Shown piece after piece: positions 25,215 through 34,262 of a stretch of 64,000 bases of DNA (positions within the stretch are counted from its first letter, which is position 1; every line of letters begins with the position of its first letter). A program made the translations under genes and the position numbers. The stretch lies in the NCBI RefSeq assembly GCF_048553275.1, contig NZ_JBLZMW010000002.1, positions 186,001 to 250,000 of the forward strand, given 5' to 3'. Below the pieces are notes generated by a model. That model did no database searches, had not been told where the DNA came from, and saw nothing but the letters and a program-made list of their open reading frames with translations. Source of the DNA: Pacificoceanicola sp048553275 (GTDB lineage: Bacteria; Pseudomonadota; Alphaproteobacteria; Rhodobacterales; Rhodobacteraceae).

Positions 25215-26564
25215 ATGAAAGACGCCAACTTCCTCAAGGAAAACAACGCCCGCCAACTGTGGCATCCGATGGGCCATCCGCGCGAGATGCAAGAACAGCC
25301 GCCCAAGATCATCACCGGCGCCGAAGGGGTGAGGATCACCGATATCGAGGGACACAGCGTGGTCGATGCCGTTGGCGGGCTGTGGTGCGTGAACCTGGGC
25401 TACTCCAACCAGCCGGTGAAAGACGCCATCGCCGGACAATTGCAGGACCTGCCGTATTACTCCGCCTTCGCCGGGAGCACCAATCCGCCCGCCATCGAGG
25501 CGGCCTATGCGGTGCAGGCGTTCTTTGCCGAGGATGGCATGGAGCGGGTGTTCTTTACCTCCGGCGGCAGCGACAGCGTGGAGACCTGCCTGCGGCTGGC
25601 GCGGCAGTATCACCGCCTGCGCGGCGAGCCGACGCGGACCAAGTACCTCTCCTTGAAGAAGGGCTATCACGGCACGCATTTCGGCGGTGCCTCGGTCAAT
25701 GGCAACAACCGCTTTCGCATCAACTATGAGCCACTGCTGCCGGGCTGTTTCCACCTGCCGGCCCCGTATCCCTATCGCAATCCGTTCAATGAAAGCGATC
25801 CCGCACGACTGGCGCAGCTGATTGCGCAGGCCTTCGAGGACGAAGTAGCGTTTCAGGGGGCGAACACCATTGCGGCGCTGATCATGGAGCCGATTCTGGG
25901 CGCGGGCGGGGTGATCGTGCCGCATGAGAGCTTCATGCCGCTGATGCGCGAGATCTGCGACCGGCATGGCATTTTGCTGATTTCGGATGAGGTGATTACC
26001 GGGTTTGGCCGCACCGGGGACTGGTCTGGCGCGCGGCACTGGGGCGTGAAGCCGGACATGATGAGCACCGCCAAGGGCATCACCTCGGGCTATTTCCCGG
26101 TGGGCGCGGCGCTGATGTCGGGACGCGTGGCGGAGGTGTTCGAAGGCTCCGGCGCGGACGGGGTGATCTCGCACGGCTATACCTATTCGGCGCATCCGGT
26201 CGGGGCGGCGGCGGTGTCGGCCTGCCTGTCCGAAACGCTGAGGCTTGATACCAAGAGCAATGCGGCGGCGCGGGGCAAGCAATTGTTCGAAGGCGTGCAG
26301 CGGCTGGCGGCGAAATATGACATCATCGGCGATGTGCGCGGCGGGCATGGTTTGATGACGGGGATCGAGGTGGTGAGCGATGCAGCGGCCAAGACACCGA
26401 TGGACGCCGACACCATGAAGCGGGTGCATCAGACGGCCTATGAGGCCGGGGCGATGGTGCGGCTGGGCGCGCATAATATCCTGATGTCACCGCCGCTGAC
26501 CATCACGGAGGCGGAGGTCGACGTCATCGTCAAGGCGCTGGACGCCGGGTTCGCGGCGGCCTGA
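25215..26564 (+). CDS. Class III omega-aminotransferase
   Basis: 449 residues, PLP-dependent. WHPMGHPREM at the N-terminus, SGGSDSVETCLRLARQYH (cofactor phosphate loop), LISDEVITGFGRTG (pyridine-N Asp) and STAKGITSGYFPVG (Schiff-base Lys) are as in beta-alanine/taurine/omega-amino-acid:pyruvate transaminases. These remove terminal amino groups using pyruvate as acceptor. Sequence alone does not separate taurine, beta-alanine or amine substrates. It stands alone, with no transporter or sulfonate genes alongside. Confidence 0.9.
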   Translation: MKDANFLKENNARQLWHPMGHPREMQEQPPKIITGAEGVRITDIEGHSVVDAVGGLWCVNLGYSNQPVKDAIAGQLQDLPYYSAFAGSTNPPAIEAAYAVQAFFAEDGMERVFFTSGGSDSVETCLRLARQYHRLRGEPTRTKYLSLKKGYHGTHFGGASVNGNNRFRINYEPLLPGCFHLPAPYPYRNPFNESDPARLAQLIAQAFEDEVAFQGANTIAALIMEPILGAGGVIVPHESFMPLMREICDRHGILLISDEVITGFGRTGDWSGARHWGVKPDMMSTAKGITSGYFPVGAALMSGRVAEVFEGSGADGVISHGYTYSAHPVGAAAVSACLSETLRLDTKSNAAARGKQLFEGVQRLAAKYDIIGDVRGGHGLMTGIEVVSDAAAKTPMDADTMKRVHQTAYEAGAMVRLGAHNILMSPPLTITEAEVDVIVKALDAGFAAA

Positions 26565-26618
26565 CCGGATGGGAAGGCGCGGTGCGGCCTTTGCGCAAGA
26601 GGCCGCGCCACAGACAGC

Positions 26619-27398
26619 CTAGAGCCGGGCCCGCCCCATGGCGTTCAGGTGGTAGACGGCGCCATCCTCGAAGACGGCGGTGCTGAGCCTGCGGCCATAG
26701 CCCGCGCCGGTGTCGAGGTTCAGGCGGTTCAGGCGCATGTCGGGGGCCTCGACCGAGGTGTGTCCATGGACAACGAAGGCGCCATGATCCCTTTGATCTT
26801 CAAGGAATTCGTCGCGAATCCAGAGCAGGTCCTGCTCTGACTGATAGGCCAGCGGCAGCCCGGGGCGCACTCCGGCGTGCACGAAAACATAGCCGTCCAC
26901 CTCGTGATAAAGCTGCAAGCCGTCGAGAAAGGCCCGGTGCGCGGGCGGGATGGCGGCGTTCAGCGCATCGAGCAGCGGACTGGCGAGGGCCTCGGGCAGC
27001 GGGTCGAAGCCATAGCGGGTCAGCTGGTCCGGGGAGGCGCTCGCGCCGGACAGGGCGGCATCGAGGTCGATGTAGGAGCCGAGCGTGGCAAGCCCGCCGA
27101 GGTTCGGATGCAGCCAGCGTTTGCCCGACAGGATCATGTCGTCGTGGGTTTGCCCGGTGTCCAGAAACCGTTCGAACAACCGGTCGTGGTTGCCTTTGAG
27201 GAAGATCCAGTCGCGACCCTCCGCGAGGCCCTGCAAAAAGAGGTCGATCACGCCCTTCGAGTCCGGACCGCGGTCGACGTAATCGCCAAGAAAGACCACG
27301 GGCGCGGCGGTGCCGCCGTCCTTGTCGATCAGGGCAAGCTGCTCTTCGAGCATGGATTTCTGGCCGTGAATATCACCGATGGCATAGAGCCGCGTCAT
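26619..27398 (-). CDS. Calcineurin-type metallophosphatase (Ser/Thr phosphatase-like)
   Basis: 259 residues. The binuclear metal motifs of PPP phosphatases are in order: GDIHGQ (about 7-12), GDYVDRGPD (about 37-45), GNHD (about 69-72), then HAG and HGHT for the remaining histidines. It may remove phosphate from proteins or hydrolyse dinucleoside polyphosphates. ATG 27398 is chosen: AAGGA lies 6 bases upstream and the first strand starts at once; an in-frame ATG at 27449 lacks support. Confidence 0.88.
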   Translation of the reverse strand: MTRLYAIGDIHGQKSMLEEQLALIDKDGGTAAPVVFLGDYVDRGPDSKGVIDLFLQGLAEGRDWIFLKGNHDRLFERFLDTGQTHDDMILSGKRWLHPNLGGLATLGSYIDLDAALSGASASPDQLTRYGFDPLPEALASPLLDALNAAIPPAHRAFLDGLQLYHEVDGYVFVHAGVRPGLPLAYQSEQDLLWIRDEFLEDQRDHGAFVVHGHTSVEAPDMRLNRLNLDTGAGYGRRLSTAVFEDGAVYHLNAMGRARL

Positions 27399-27980
27399 GG
27401 GGTGTCCTTGAAATTGTGGTCCGGGCGTCTGCCGGACTGATTTTCGCAATTGAGGCAGATTTCTCTGTTGGGTTCGAGTCGTCTTTTACAGAAAGAAAGG
27501 AGCAGTGACGGGATTGGCGCTGTTTCTCATGGGCCTTGCGGCGGTTTCGGTGTGGCCGGAGTGAGTTGGGGCAGGCGGGCGTCCGCCAGCCAGGGTCACA
27601 GACCGGCTCCGGTCCATGCTCTTCCCGGCGATCCTGAGCTTTTGTCGTTCTGTTTTTTCGTGCTGGAATATCATAGGGTTGGGCGGGAGAACACGGGTGT
27701 TTTGCCCGAGGAATAACGTGGGGCCGGCGGCGATCGGCGTTGCGGGGATCGTGCCTGGAGGCGCCATTGCGCTGCCGGATCAGGGCGCCCCTTGGGCGTG
27801 GCTGTCGATGGCGGGTTTGCGGCCGTGGTGACCCGGCTCCGAGGGGCGGCTTTAAAGAATTGGAAAGCTCGCGGTGCAACCTTTGGGCAGAGGCCACAAT
27901 GCGCGGTTTTTCGGAGGGTGCGCATTGGGGCGACATCACTTTCGAGCCGTTTCAAGCCATCAGGAGCACCCGCACACGCC
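27399..27980. other. 582-base spacer without a supported gene
   Basis: Nothing convincing is encoded. A 20-codon hydrophobic frame (GTG 27505 to TGA 27564) follows an AGGAG, but the spacing is only 2 bases, so it is not called. A locally AT-richer stretch at 27630-27700 may carry promoter elements. Confidence 0.3.
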
Positions 27981-28454
27981 ATGACCCTCCTTCCGCTCAC
28001 TTGCCTGATCGTCGCGGACAGCGAAACCGAGCGGTTTCAGCTGCGCTGGCTGCTGATGACGCTTGAGCCGGACCTGCGGATCCTCATGGTCGCCTCCCTT
28101 GAAGAGGCGTGGCGGACGCTTCGGACCGGGCCGGTCGATTTCGTGTTGCTCGACAATTCCCCGCCGGATGGCAATAGCGCGGACTTTGTGCGGAGGCTGT
28201 CGCAGGATCGGCGGTTGTCGTCACTGCCGGTGCTGATCATCACGGGCTGGCCGTCGCCGTTCCTCTTTGCCAAGGCGAAGATGGTGAAGGTGAAACATGT
28301 GGTGGACATGGGGCCGCCGCGCAGTGATGCCGTCTTGGGCCTTTTTCGGGATTGCATCGTGGCGGCGCGCAAGCTGCGGGGCGGCTCGGCGGACGGGCTG
28401 CTTGTGCTGCCGGTGAGCGAACGCCACAGGGCGCGGCAACGTCGCGGGCATTAG
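27981..28454 (+). CDS. Single-domain response-regulator-like receiver protein, divergent
   Basis: 157 residues. A CheY-like fold is suggested by LTCLIVADSETERFQLRWLL (strand 1 and acidic pair reduced to AD), VDFVLLDNSPPDG (candidate phosphoacceptor Asp), and VLIITGW (Thr switch position). The conserved Lys region is not clear (AKAKMVKVKH). The C-terminal 40 residues are Arg-rich and have no output domain. It may be a degenerate receiver working with a kinase elsewhere. The start is chosen where strand 1 begins; AGGAG is 13 bases upstream, longer than ideal. Confidence 0.6.
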   Translation: MTLLPLTCLIVADSETERFQLRWLLMTLEPDLRILMVASLEEAWRTLRTGPVDFVLLDNSPPDGNSADFVRRLSQDRRLSSLPVLIITGWPSPFLFAKAKMVKVKHVVDMGPPRSDAVLGLFRDCIVAARKLRGGSADGLLVLPVSERHRARQRRGH

Positions 28455-28496
28455 CTTCGGGGCGGCGGCGGGCGGCGGCCACCGGGGGGGTCTTTA

Positions 28497-28530
28497 GACA
28501 AAAGGCCCGGCTCTGTGCCGGGCCTTTCGC
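28497..28530. terminator. Bidirectional terminator between receiver gene and serA
   Basis: An 11-bp stem AAAGGCCCGGC (28501-28511) with GCCGGGCCTTT (28517-28527), loop TCTGT. T-runs on both strands allow termination in both directions of these convergent genes. Confidence 0.85.
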
Positions 28531-28552
28531 GGTTTTGACAGGCCGACGTCAC

Positions 28553-30154
28553 TCAGGCGACGTCGAATTCCAGCGGTTTGATCTGGCGGAACATATCCGT
28601 TTCGGCCAGCTTGGCGCGCACATCCGCAGGCACCGGTGCGTCGACATAGAGCAGGGCGATTGCCTCGCCACCGGCAGTGGAGCGGCCCAGTGTGAAGTTC
28701 GCGATGTTCACGCCATTGTTGCCCAGCGTCATGCCCAGCGTACCGATGATGCCCGGCACATCGTTGTTGGTGGTGTAGAGCATGTGGCGGCCGACCTCGG
28801 CGTCGATGTTGATGCCCTTGATCTGGATGAAGCGCGGCTTGCCATCGCTGAACACGGTGCCCGCGATGGAGCGCTCGCGGTTGTCAGTCACGACTGTCAC
28901 TTTGACATAGCCTTCGAAGGCGCCTGACTGTTCCTGATTGGTGGTCGAGATCTTGATGCCCTTTTCCTTCGCGATCAGCGGTGCGGAGACCATGTTCACG
29001 TCGGGGTTGATGGACTTCATGATCCCGGCAATCAGCGAGCAGTTCAGCGCTTCGAGGTTCATCGTCGCCGCTTCACCATCGTAGAGGATGTTGATCGCCT
29101 TGATCGGCTCCTGATCGGACATCTGGCCGATAAAGGCGCCGAGGTGCTCGGTCAGCTTGATCCACGGGCCCATGACCTTGGCTTCCTCGGCTGTCACGGA
29201 CGGCATGTTGAGCGCGTTGGTCACGGCGCCGGTCATGAGGTAGTCGGACATCTGCTCGGCGACCTGCAGCGCGACGTTTTCCTGCGCTTCGGTGGTCGAG
29301 GCGCCGAGGTGCGGGGTGCAGACCACGTTCGGCAGACCGAAGAGCACGTTTTCCTTGGCCGGTTCGACGGCAAAGACGTCGAGTGCCGCACCGGCGACAT
29401 GGCCCGATTGCAGCATCTCGGCCAGGGCCTCTTCGTCGATCAGGCCGCCACGGGCACAGTTGATGATGCGCACGCCTTTCTTGGTCTTCTGCAGGTTCTC
29501 TTTCGACAGGATGTTGCGGGTCTGGTCGGTCAGCGGCACGTGCAGGGTGATGAAATCGGCACGCGACAGCAGCTCGTCCAGCTCAACCTTCTCCACCTTC
29601 ATCTTGTCGGCCTTTTCCTGCGACAGGAAGGGATCGTAGGCGATGACCTTCATCTTGAGGCCGCGGGCGCGGTCACAGACGATACCGCCGATGTTGCCCG
29701 CGCCGATCACGCCGAGGGTCTTGCCGGTCAGCTCGACGCCCATGAACTTGGACTTTTCCCACTTGCCCGCGTGGGTGGAGGCGGAGGCCTCCGGGATCTG
29801 CCGGGCGACCGCGAACATCATGGCGATGGCGTGCTCGGCGGTGGTGATCATGTTGCCGAAGGGCGTGTTCATGACGATCACGCCGTGCTTGGAGGCGGCT
29901 TCCTTGTCGACATTGTCGGTGCCGATCCCGGCGCGGCCAACGACCTTGAGGTTCGTGGCATGCTCCAGAATGGAGGGCGTGACCTTGGTCGCGGAGCGAA
30001 TGGCGAGGCCGTCGTACTTGCCGATGATCTCGGCCAGCTTGTCCTTGTCTTTGCCCACGTCGGGCAGGAAGTCGACGTCGATGCCGCGATCGCGGAAGAT
30101 CTGCACGGCGGTTTCGGAAAGTTTGTCGGAAACGAGAACCTTGGGGGCTGTCAT
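28553..30154 (-). CDS. serA: D-3-phosphoglycerate dehydrogenase
   Basis: 533 residues, the long form with an intervening domain and a C-terminal ACT domain. Oxidises 3-phosphoglycerate to phosphohydroxypyruvate, the first step of serine synthesis. VVGRAGIGTDNVD, GVIGAGNIGGIVCDRA (NAD fold near 145) and NCARGGLIDEEAL are diagnostic; the His of TPHLGASTTEAQ is catalytic. The ACT part (about 455-530, MLYTTNNDVPGIIGTLG) likely gives serine feedback inhibition. It is the last gene of serC-HExxH-serA. Confidence 0.97.
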   Translation of the reverse strand: MTAPKVLVSDKLSETAVQIFRDRGIDVDFLPDVGKDKDKLAEIIGKYDGLAIRSATKVTPSILEHATNLKVVGRAGIGTDNVDKEAASKHGVIVMNTPFGNMITTAEHAIAMMFAVARQIPEASASTHAGKWEKSKFMGVELTGKTLGVIGAGNIGGIVCDRARGLKMKVIAYDPFLSQEKADKMKVEKVELDELLSRADFITLHVPLTDQTRNILSKENLQKTKKGVRIINCARGGLIDEEALAEMLQSGHVAGAALDVFAVEPAKENVLFGLPNVVCTPHLGASTTEAQENVALQVAEQMSDYLMTGAVTNALNMPSVTAEEAKVMGPWIKLTEHLGAFIGQMSDQEPIKAINILYDGEAATMNLEALNCSLIAGIMKSINPDVNMVSAPLIAKEKGIKISTTNQEQSGAFEGYVKVTVVTDNRERSIAGTVFSDGKPRFIQIKGINIDAEVGRHMLYTTNNDVPGIIGTLGMTLGNNGVNIANFTLGRSTAGGEAIALLYVDAPVPADVRAKLAETDMFRQIKPLEFDVA

Positions 30155-30237
30155 GGGTGTGATCCGTTTGTTGATGTCCGGCCTGCGCCGGGAGGTTTGG
30201 GAGGGGGCCGCCCCGTGGGGCGTGCCGGGAATGTCTG

Positions 30238-30720
30238 TCAGCGCAGCCAGCGATCCATCCTGGGAAAGGGCTGCGATGCGTCGCCGGGCTGGCGGCCATG
30301 CGGGCAGGCGGTGACGCCGAACCAGATCAGCATCGGCAGGCCGGGACCGGTGCCCTGGCGGTAGGCCTCGATCAGCGCCCTGTTGCCCTGCTGGTAGCCG
30401 TGTCCGTGAAAGACGATGTCCGGCGGCAGGTTCAGGTGACGGATCGCGGCGTAAGACCAGGCCATGGCGGCCATTTCCTCGGCCTTGGTGGGCTTCAGAA
30501 CGGGCTGCATCCGGCGCTCTGCGTCGGCGACAGCGATATGACCGGCTTCGTGGAGAATGTCCCCGGGATAGGCCAGCCGCGCCGCGTCGATCAGCAGGGT
30601 GCCGCTCTGGATGTCGAGACCGGGAAGGAAGGTCGTGTCATCCAGAGGACAGGTCCGAACCGCGATCCCCGCACTGCGCACGAACTCGATGAGCTGCGCG
30701 GTGAGGGGATCAAGGCCCAT
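30238..30720 (-). CDS. Uncharacterised HExxH-motif protein in the serine operon
   Basis: 160 residues, not recognised as a named family. ILHEAGHIAVADAERR (about 56-71) is a zincin-type HExxH motif, here HEAGH, and a further HGHG is at about 104-107. No signal peptide or membrane segment is present, so it should be cytoplasmic. A third zinc ligand cannot be assigned. The start codon lies only 3 bases after the serC stop, and serA follows 83 bases on, so it is inside the serine operon. A minimal metallopeptidase is plausible; no link to serine synthesis is known to me. Confidence 0.7.
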   Translation of the reverse strand: MGLDPLTAQLIEFVRSAGIAVRTCPLDDTTFLPGLDIQSGTLLIDAARLAYPGDILHEAGHIAVADAERRMQPVLKPTKAEEMAAMAWSYAAIRHLNLPPDIVFHGHGYQQGNRALIEAYRQGTGPGLPMLIWFGVTACPHGRQPGDASQPFPRMDRWLR

Positions 30721-30723
30721 GTC

Positions 30724-31878
30724 TCAGGCTGCCTCGGTCTGCTCGGCCAGCACCGCCTCGAAGGCCCATTTGAGCCAGAGGGTCAGCGCCTCGACGTCCG
30801 CGGCCTCGACCGTGGCACCGCACCACACCCGCAGGCCCGCGGGAGCGTCGCGATAGGCGCCGATGTCATAGGCGGCGTTATAGTCGTCGAGCTTTTTCGC
30901 CACGGCCTTGGCAAAGGCGGCGCCGTCCTTGATCCGCGCGTCGGTGAATTTCAGGCACACCGACGTGTTCGAGCAGGTCGCCGGGTCAACCGCGAGGTTG
31001 GCGAGCCAGTCGGTGCGCTCACAGAAGTCCCAGAGCACTTTTGCGTTGGTGTCGGCACGTTTGATCAGCCCCTCAAGGCCGCCCACGGAGCGGGCCCAGT
31101 CCAGCGCAACGAGGTAATCCTCGACCGCAAGCATGGAGGGGGTGTTGATCGTCTCGCCCCGGAAGATACCGTCGATCAGCTTGCCACCCTTGGTCAGGCG
31201 GAAGATCTTCGGCATCGGCCATGCGGGGGTGTAGGTTTCGAGGCGTTCGACCGCGCGGGGGCTGAGGATCAGCATCCCGTGGGCCGCCTCGCCGCCCATG
31301 ACCTTCTGCCAGGAGAAGGTGGTCACGTCGAGCTTGTCCCAGGGTAGGTCCATGGCAAAGGCGGCGGAGGTTGCGTCACAGATGGTCAGCCCCGCGCGAT
31401 CGCCCGGGATCGCGTCGCCGTTCGGCAGGCGCACGCCGGAAGTGGTGCCGTTCCAGGTGAAGACAACGTCGGTGTCAAAGTCGATGGTGGCGAAGTCAAC
31501 GATCTCGCCGTAGTCGGCGGTCTTGATCTCTGCGTCGATTTTCAGCTGCTTGACCACGTCGGTGACCCAGCCCGCGCCGAAGCTTTCCCAGGCAACCATG
31601 GTTGCCTTGCGGGCGCCGAGCAGGGACCACATGGCCATCTCAACAGCGCCAGTGTCGGAGGCCGGAACGATGCCGATGTGGTAGTCTGCAGGAATTCCAA
31701 GGATCTCACGCGTCTCTTCGATCGCCGCCTTGAGCTTGTCCTTGCCGATCTTGGCACGGTGAGACCGACCGAGGGCGGCGCCCTGCAGTTTGCTCAGCTC
31801 GAATGTGGGGATCTTGGCGCAGGGGCCCGAGGAGAAACGCGGATTTGCCGGCCGCGTGGCCGGATGTGTCGTCGTCAT
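30724..31878 (-). CDS. serC: Phosphoserine aminotransferase
   Basis: 384 residues. Converts phosphohydroxypyruvate and glutamate to phosphoserine (also used in pyridoxal phosphate synthesis). RFSSGPCAKIPTF and TFSWQKVMGGEAAHGM (Schiff-base Lys) place it in the alphaproteobacterial-type SerC group rather than the E. coli type. ATG 31878 is chosen: the family N-terminus begins there and GGAAGG lies upstream; longer in-frame extension is leader sequence. First gene of the operon with serA, preceded by two leader hairpins. Confidence 0.95.
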   Translation of the reverse strand: MTTTHPATRPANPRFSSGPCAKIPTFELSKLQGAALGRSHRAKIGKDKLKAAIEETREILGIPADYHIGIVPASDTGAVEMAMWSLLGARKATMVAWESFGAGWVTDVVKQLKIDAEIKTADYGEIVDFATIDFDTDVVFTWNGTTSGVRLPNGDAIPGDRAGLTICDATSAAFAMDLPWDKLDVTTFSWQKVMGGEAAHGMLILSPRAVERLETYTPAWPMPKIFRLTKGGKLIDGIFRGETINTPSMLAVEDYLVALDWARSVGGLEGLIKRADTNAKVLWDFCERTDWLANLAVDPATCSNTSVCLKFTDARIKDGAAFAKAVAKKLDDYNAAYDIGAYRDAPAGLRVWCGATVEAADVEALTLWLKWAFEAVLAEQTEAA

Positions 31879-31902
31879 ATCTGCTAACCTTCCAGATAGA
31901 TG

Positions 31903-31960
31903 CCCTTCGTTGGGGAAGGGTGTCCCGGGATCGGACCTATGCGAGTCGCCGTGAGGCGAC
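31903..31960 (-). promoter_or_regulatory. Two-hairpin leader of serC (serC-motif-like)
   Basis: In transcription order: GTCGCC-TCAC-GGCGAC (31960-31945), a 24-base linker, then CCCTTC-CCCAAC-GAAGGG (31920-31903), ending 25 bases before the start codon. A conserved serC RNA motif with hairpins just upstream of serC is known from Alphaproteobacteria; this arrangement is consistent with it, but I could not align a covariance model. Confidence 0.5.
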
Positions 31961-32092
31961 AAGTCGGAAAATGCGCGCGATGTGCCGCATCCGCACAATT
32001 TTGATCCGGCGATGGAGCGGATCGGAAACCAAGGCCAAGGGCAATTGCGCAAGCCTCTTGATTTCATGCAGCGTTGGCGCAACTTTAGAGCC

Positions 32093-32434
32093 ATGAACAG
32101 TCTCACGCCGTTTCCCGGATCGCAGGCTCAGGCACAGGTGGTGATGTTTCATCGCACCGAGCTGAATGTCATTCTTTCACTGTACGGCCGGATGGTCGCC
32201 GCCGGGGAGTGGCGCGATTACGGGATTTCCGCGTTGCGCGATGCGGCGGTGTTTTCCGTGTTTCGGCGCACGGCGGAAAACCCGCTCTACCGCATCGAGA
32301 AACGCCCCAAGCTGCGTCAGAAGCAGGGGGAGTATGCGGTCTATGGCATGGAGGGGCAGGTGCTCAAGCGCGGTCACGATCTGCGCACCGTGTTGCGGGT
32401 GCTGGAGCGCAAGCTGATCCGTTCGGTGGATTGA
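32093..32434 (+). CDS. DUF2794-family protein
   Basis: 113 residues, matching the small alphaproteobacterial DUF2794 family of unknown function: FHRTELNVILSLYGRMVAAG, WRDYGI, FRRTAENPLYRIEKRP and a basic C-terminus (GHDLRTVLRVLERKLIR). Basic and soluble, so nucleic-acid contact is conceivable. ATG 32093 is chosen because the family sequence starts soon after. It is divergent from serC and separated by 214 bases. Confidence 0.85.
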   Translation: MNSLTPFPGSQAQAQVVMFHRTELNVILSLYGRMVAAGEWRDYGISALRDAAVFSVFRRTAENPLYRIEKRPKLRQKQGEYAVYGMEGQVLKRGHDLRTVLRVLERKLIRSVD

Positions 32435-32476
32435 TCGCGGATTGACCGGGCGCGCGGCTGGGGCCATCAAAGCGGT

Positions 32477-33670
32477 ATGAACACTCGATTCACCGGTAAT
32501 TTCACCCAGCAGGAAGCCATCCCCGAGGCGGGGATCGAAGCGGCGCTTGCCGTTCTGCGCCATGGCCGCCTGCATCGTTACAACACCGCCGCCGGAGAGA
32601 TCTCCGAGGTTGCCTTGCTCGAACAGGAATTCGCCGCCTTCACCGGCGCGCGGTTTGCGCTTGCGGTGGCGTCGGGGGGCTATGCGCTTGGCTGTGCGTT
32701 GCGGGCGGTGGGGGTGAAGCCGGGGGACCGGGTGCTGACCAACGCCTTTACCCTGGCACCGGTGCCGGGGGCGATCGCCGCCGTGGGCGCGGTGCCGGTG
32801 TTCGTCGGCGTCACCGAAGGCTTGGTGATCGACCTTGAGGATCTGGCGGCCAGGGCGGATCAGGCCGATGTCTTGATGCTCAGTCACATGCGCGGGCACC
32901 TGTGCGACATGGACCGGCTGATGGCGATCTGCGACGGGGCCGGGATCACCGTGATCGAGGATTGTGCCCATACCATGGGGGCGGGGTGGAATGGCATTCC
33001 CTCGGGACGGCACGGCACGGTGGGCTGCTATTCGACCCAGACCTACAAGCACATGAACTCTGGCGAAGGCGGCTTGCTTGTCACCGATGACGAGGAGATC
33101 GCGGCGCGGGCGGTGATGCTGTCCGGCTCCTACATGCTCTATGAGCGCCACCTTGCCGCGCCCGGTCCGGAGGCGTTCGAGAGCATCAAGTACGACACGC
33201 CCAATGTGTCCGGCCGCATGGACAACCTGCGCGCCGCGATCCTGCGCCCGCAACTGGCCGCGTTGCCCGATCAGGTGGCGCGGTGGAACGTGCGTTATGG
33301 CGCGGTGGAGCAGGGGCTGCGCGGCACGCCGGGCCTGTCGGTGATCGAGCGTCCCGAGCCGGAGCGTTATGTCGGGTCCTCCATCCAGTTTCTTTTGCTC
33401 GACTGGGCACCGGAGGCGGTGCAGGCGGTCTTGCGGCGCTGTGCCGCGCGTGGGGTGGAGCTGAAGTGGTTCGGGGGCGCGGAGCCGACGGGCTTTACCT
33501 CGCGCTATGACAGCTGGCGTTATGCGCCGAGCGAGGCTTTGCCGGCGAGCGACCGCATCTTGCGCGGCATACTCGACATGCGCCTGCCGCTGACGTTTTC
33601 CGTGGAGGATTGCAGGCTGATCGCCAGCATCATTCGCGACGAGGTTGGCGCGGTCTATCAGGCACAGTGA
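32477..33670 (+). CDS. DegT/DnrJ/EryC1/StrS-family aminotransferase
   Basis: 397 residues, PLP-dependent. LAVASGGYALGCALRAVGVKPGD (cofactor loop), VIEDCAHTMGAGW (Asp to pyridine N) and YSTQTYKHMNSGEGG (Schiff-base Lys) are diagnostic. Family members aminate keto-sugars for surface polysaccharides or antibiotics. No sugar-nucleotide genes are adjacent, so the substrate is open. The C-terminal half (ELKWFGGAEPTGFTSRYDSW) departs from typical sugar enzymes. Terminator shared with the convergent stress gene. Confidence 0.85.
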   Translation: MNTRFTGNFTQQEAIPEAGIEAALAVLRHGRLHRYNTAAGEISEVALLEQEFAAFTGARFALAVASGGYALGCALRAVGVKPGDRVLTNAFTLAPVPGAIAAVGAVPVFVGVTEGLVIDLEDLAARADQADVLMLSHMRGHLCDMDRLMAICDGAGITVIEDCAHTMGAGWNGIPSGRHGTVGCYSTQTYKHMNSGEGGLLVTDDEEIAARAVMLSGSYMLYERHLAAPGPEAFESIKYDTPNVSGRMDNLRAAILRPQLAALPDQVARWNVRYGAVEQGLRGTPGLSVIERPEPERYVGSSIQFLLLDWAPEAVQAVLRRCAARGVELKWFGGAEPTGFTSRYDSWRYAPSEALPASDRILRGILDMRLPLTFSVEDCRLIASIIRDEVGAVYQAQ

Positions 33671-33695
33671 GCGCCCCTCCCGGTGTGCTGCGACA

Positions 33696-33729
33696 ATAAA
33701 GCCGCCACGTCCGAAGACGGGCGGCCTTT
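33696..33729. terminator. Bidirectional terminator between convergent genes
   Basis: Stem GCCGCC(A)CGTC (33701-33711) with GACGGGCGGC (33716-33725), loop CGAA and one bulged A, flanked by AAA on the left and TTT on the right. Confidence 0.8.
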
Positions 33730-33757
33730 GATTGCAGGGGGTGGAAGCGGCGCTGGA

Positions 33758-34228
33758 TCAGAAGACCAGTGTCCCGTGATCCCCGGCGTCCGGTTGATCA
33801 TCGGTGACATTGGCCTTGGCAACCTCGAACAGGTATTTCGCGCCGCCATCGGTGGCCCATAGCTCGCCGGTGCTGGGTGTGAATTTGATCAGGCGGACAT
33901 CACCGTCCTTGCGGCCATCGTCGAACCATGCGGCGCTCATCGGGCTCCAGAGTTCATCCAGCTTCTCGCTGTCGTGGCTCACCTCAAGCTGGCCTTCGAT
34001 GCAAGCATAAAGGTGCGCTTTGGGGTCGGCCACGTGAAAGGCCGCGGTCTTTTTCGTCTCGGCGGCGCGGTCTGCGGCTGTGCCATCGGCGGTTATGAAC
34101 CAGATTGCGTTGTCATCGCGGCGGGCCAGCGGCGCCATCGGCACCGGGCGCTCGCCAGCGGCAGACAGAAGCCCGGCGCGAACGTCGGAGATGCGGGTCC
34201 AGAAGGTGTCATTCAAGGTCTGTGCCAT
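33758..34228 (-). CDS. General-stress-protein-26-like pyridoxamine 5'-phosphate oxidase family protein
   Basis: 156 residues, split-barrel flavin-binding fold. Family features include a strand PVPMAPLARRDDNAIWFITADGT, a helix with ETKKTAAFHVADPKAHLYACIEGQLEVSHD, and ELWSPMSAAWFDDGRKDGDV near the C-terminus, as in Bacillus GSP26-type proteins. Likely binds FMN; reaction unknown. A GGAAC-N17-CGTT promoter lies 35-60 bases upstream, in keeping with general-stress control. It is divergent from ivd. Confidence 0.85.
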   Translation of the reverse strand: MAQTLNDTFWTRISDVRAGLLSAAGERPVPMAPLARRDDNAIWFITADGTAADRAAETKKTAAFHVADPKAHLYACIEGQLEVSHDSEKLDELWSPMSAAWFDDGRKDGDVRLIKFTPSTGELWATDGGAKYLFEVAKANVTDDQPDAGDHGTLVF

Positions 34229-34262
34229 GGGGGAAGTCCTTTCGTATTGCGTTTGAAGGGGA

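Noticed and set aside
27505..27567. Short hydrophobic GTG frame after AGGAG
   Set aside because: Only 2 bases separate the AGGAG from the GTG, and the frame is about 20 codons; too weak to call.
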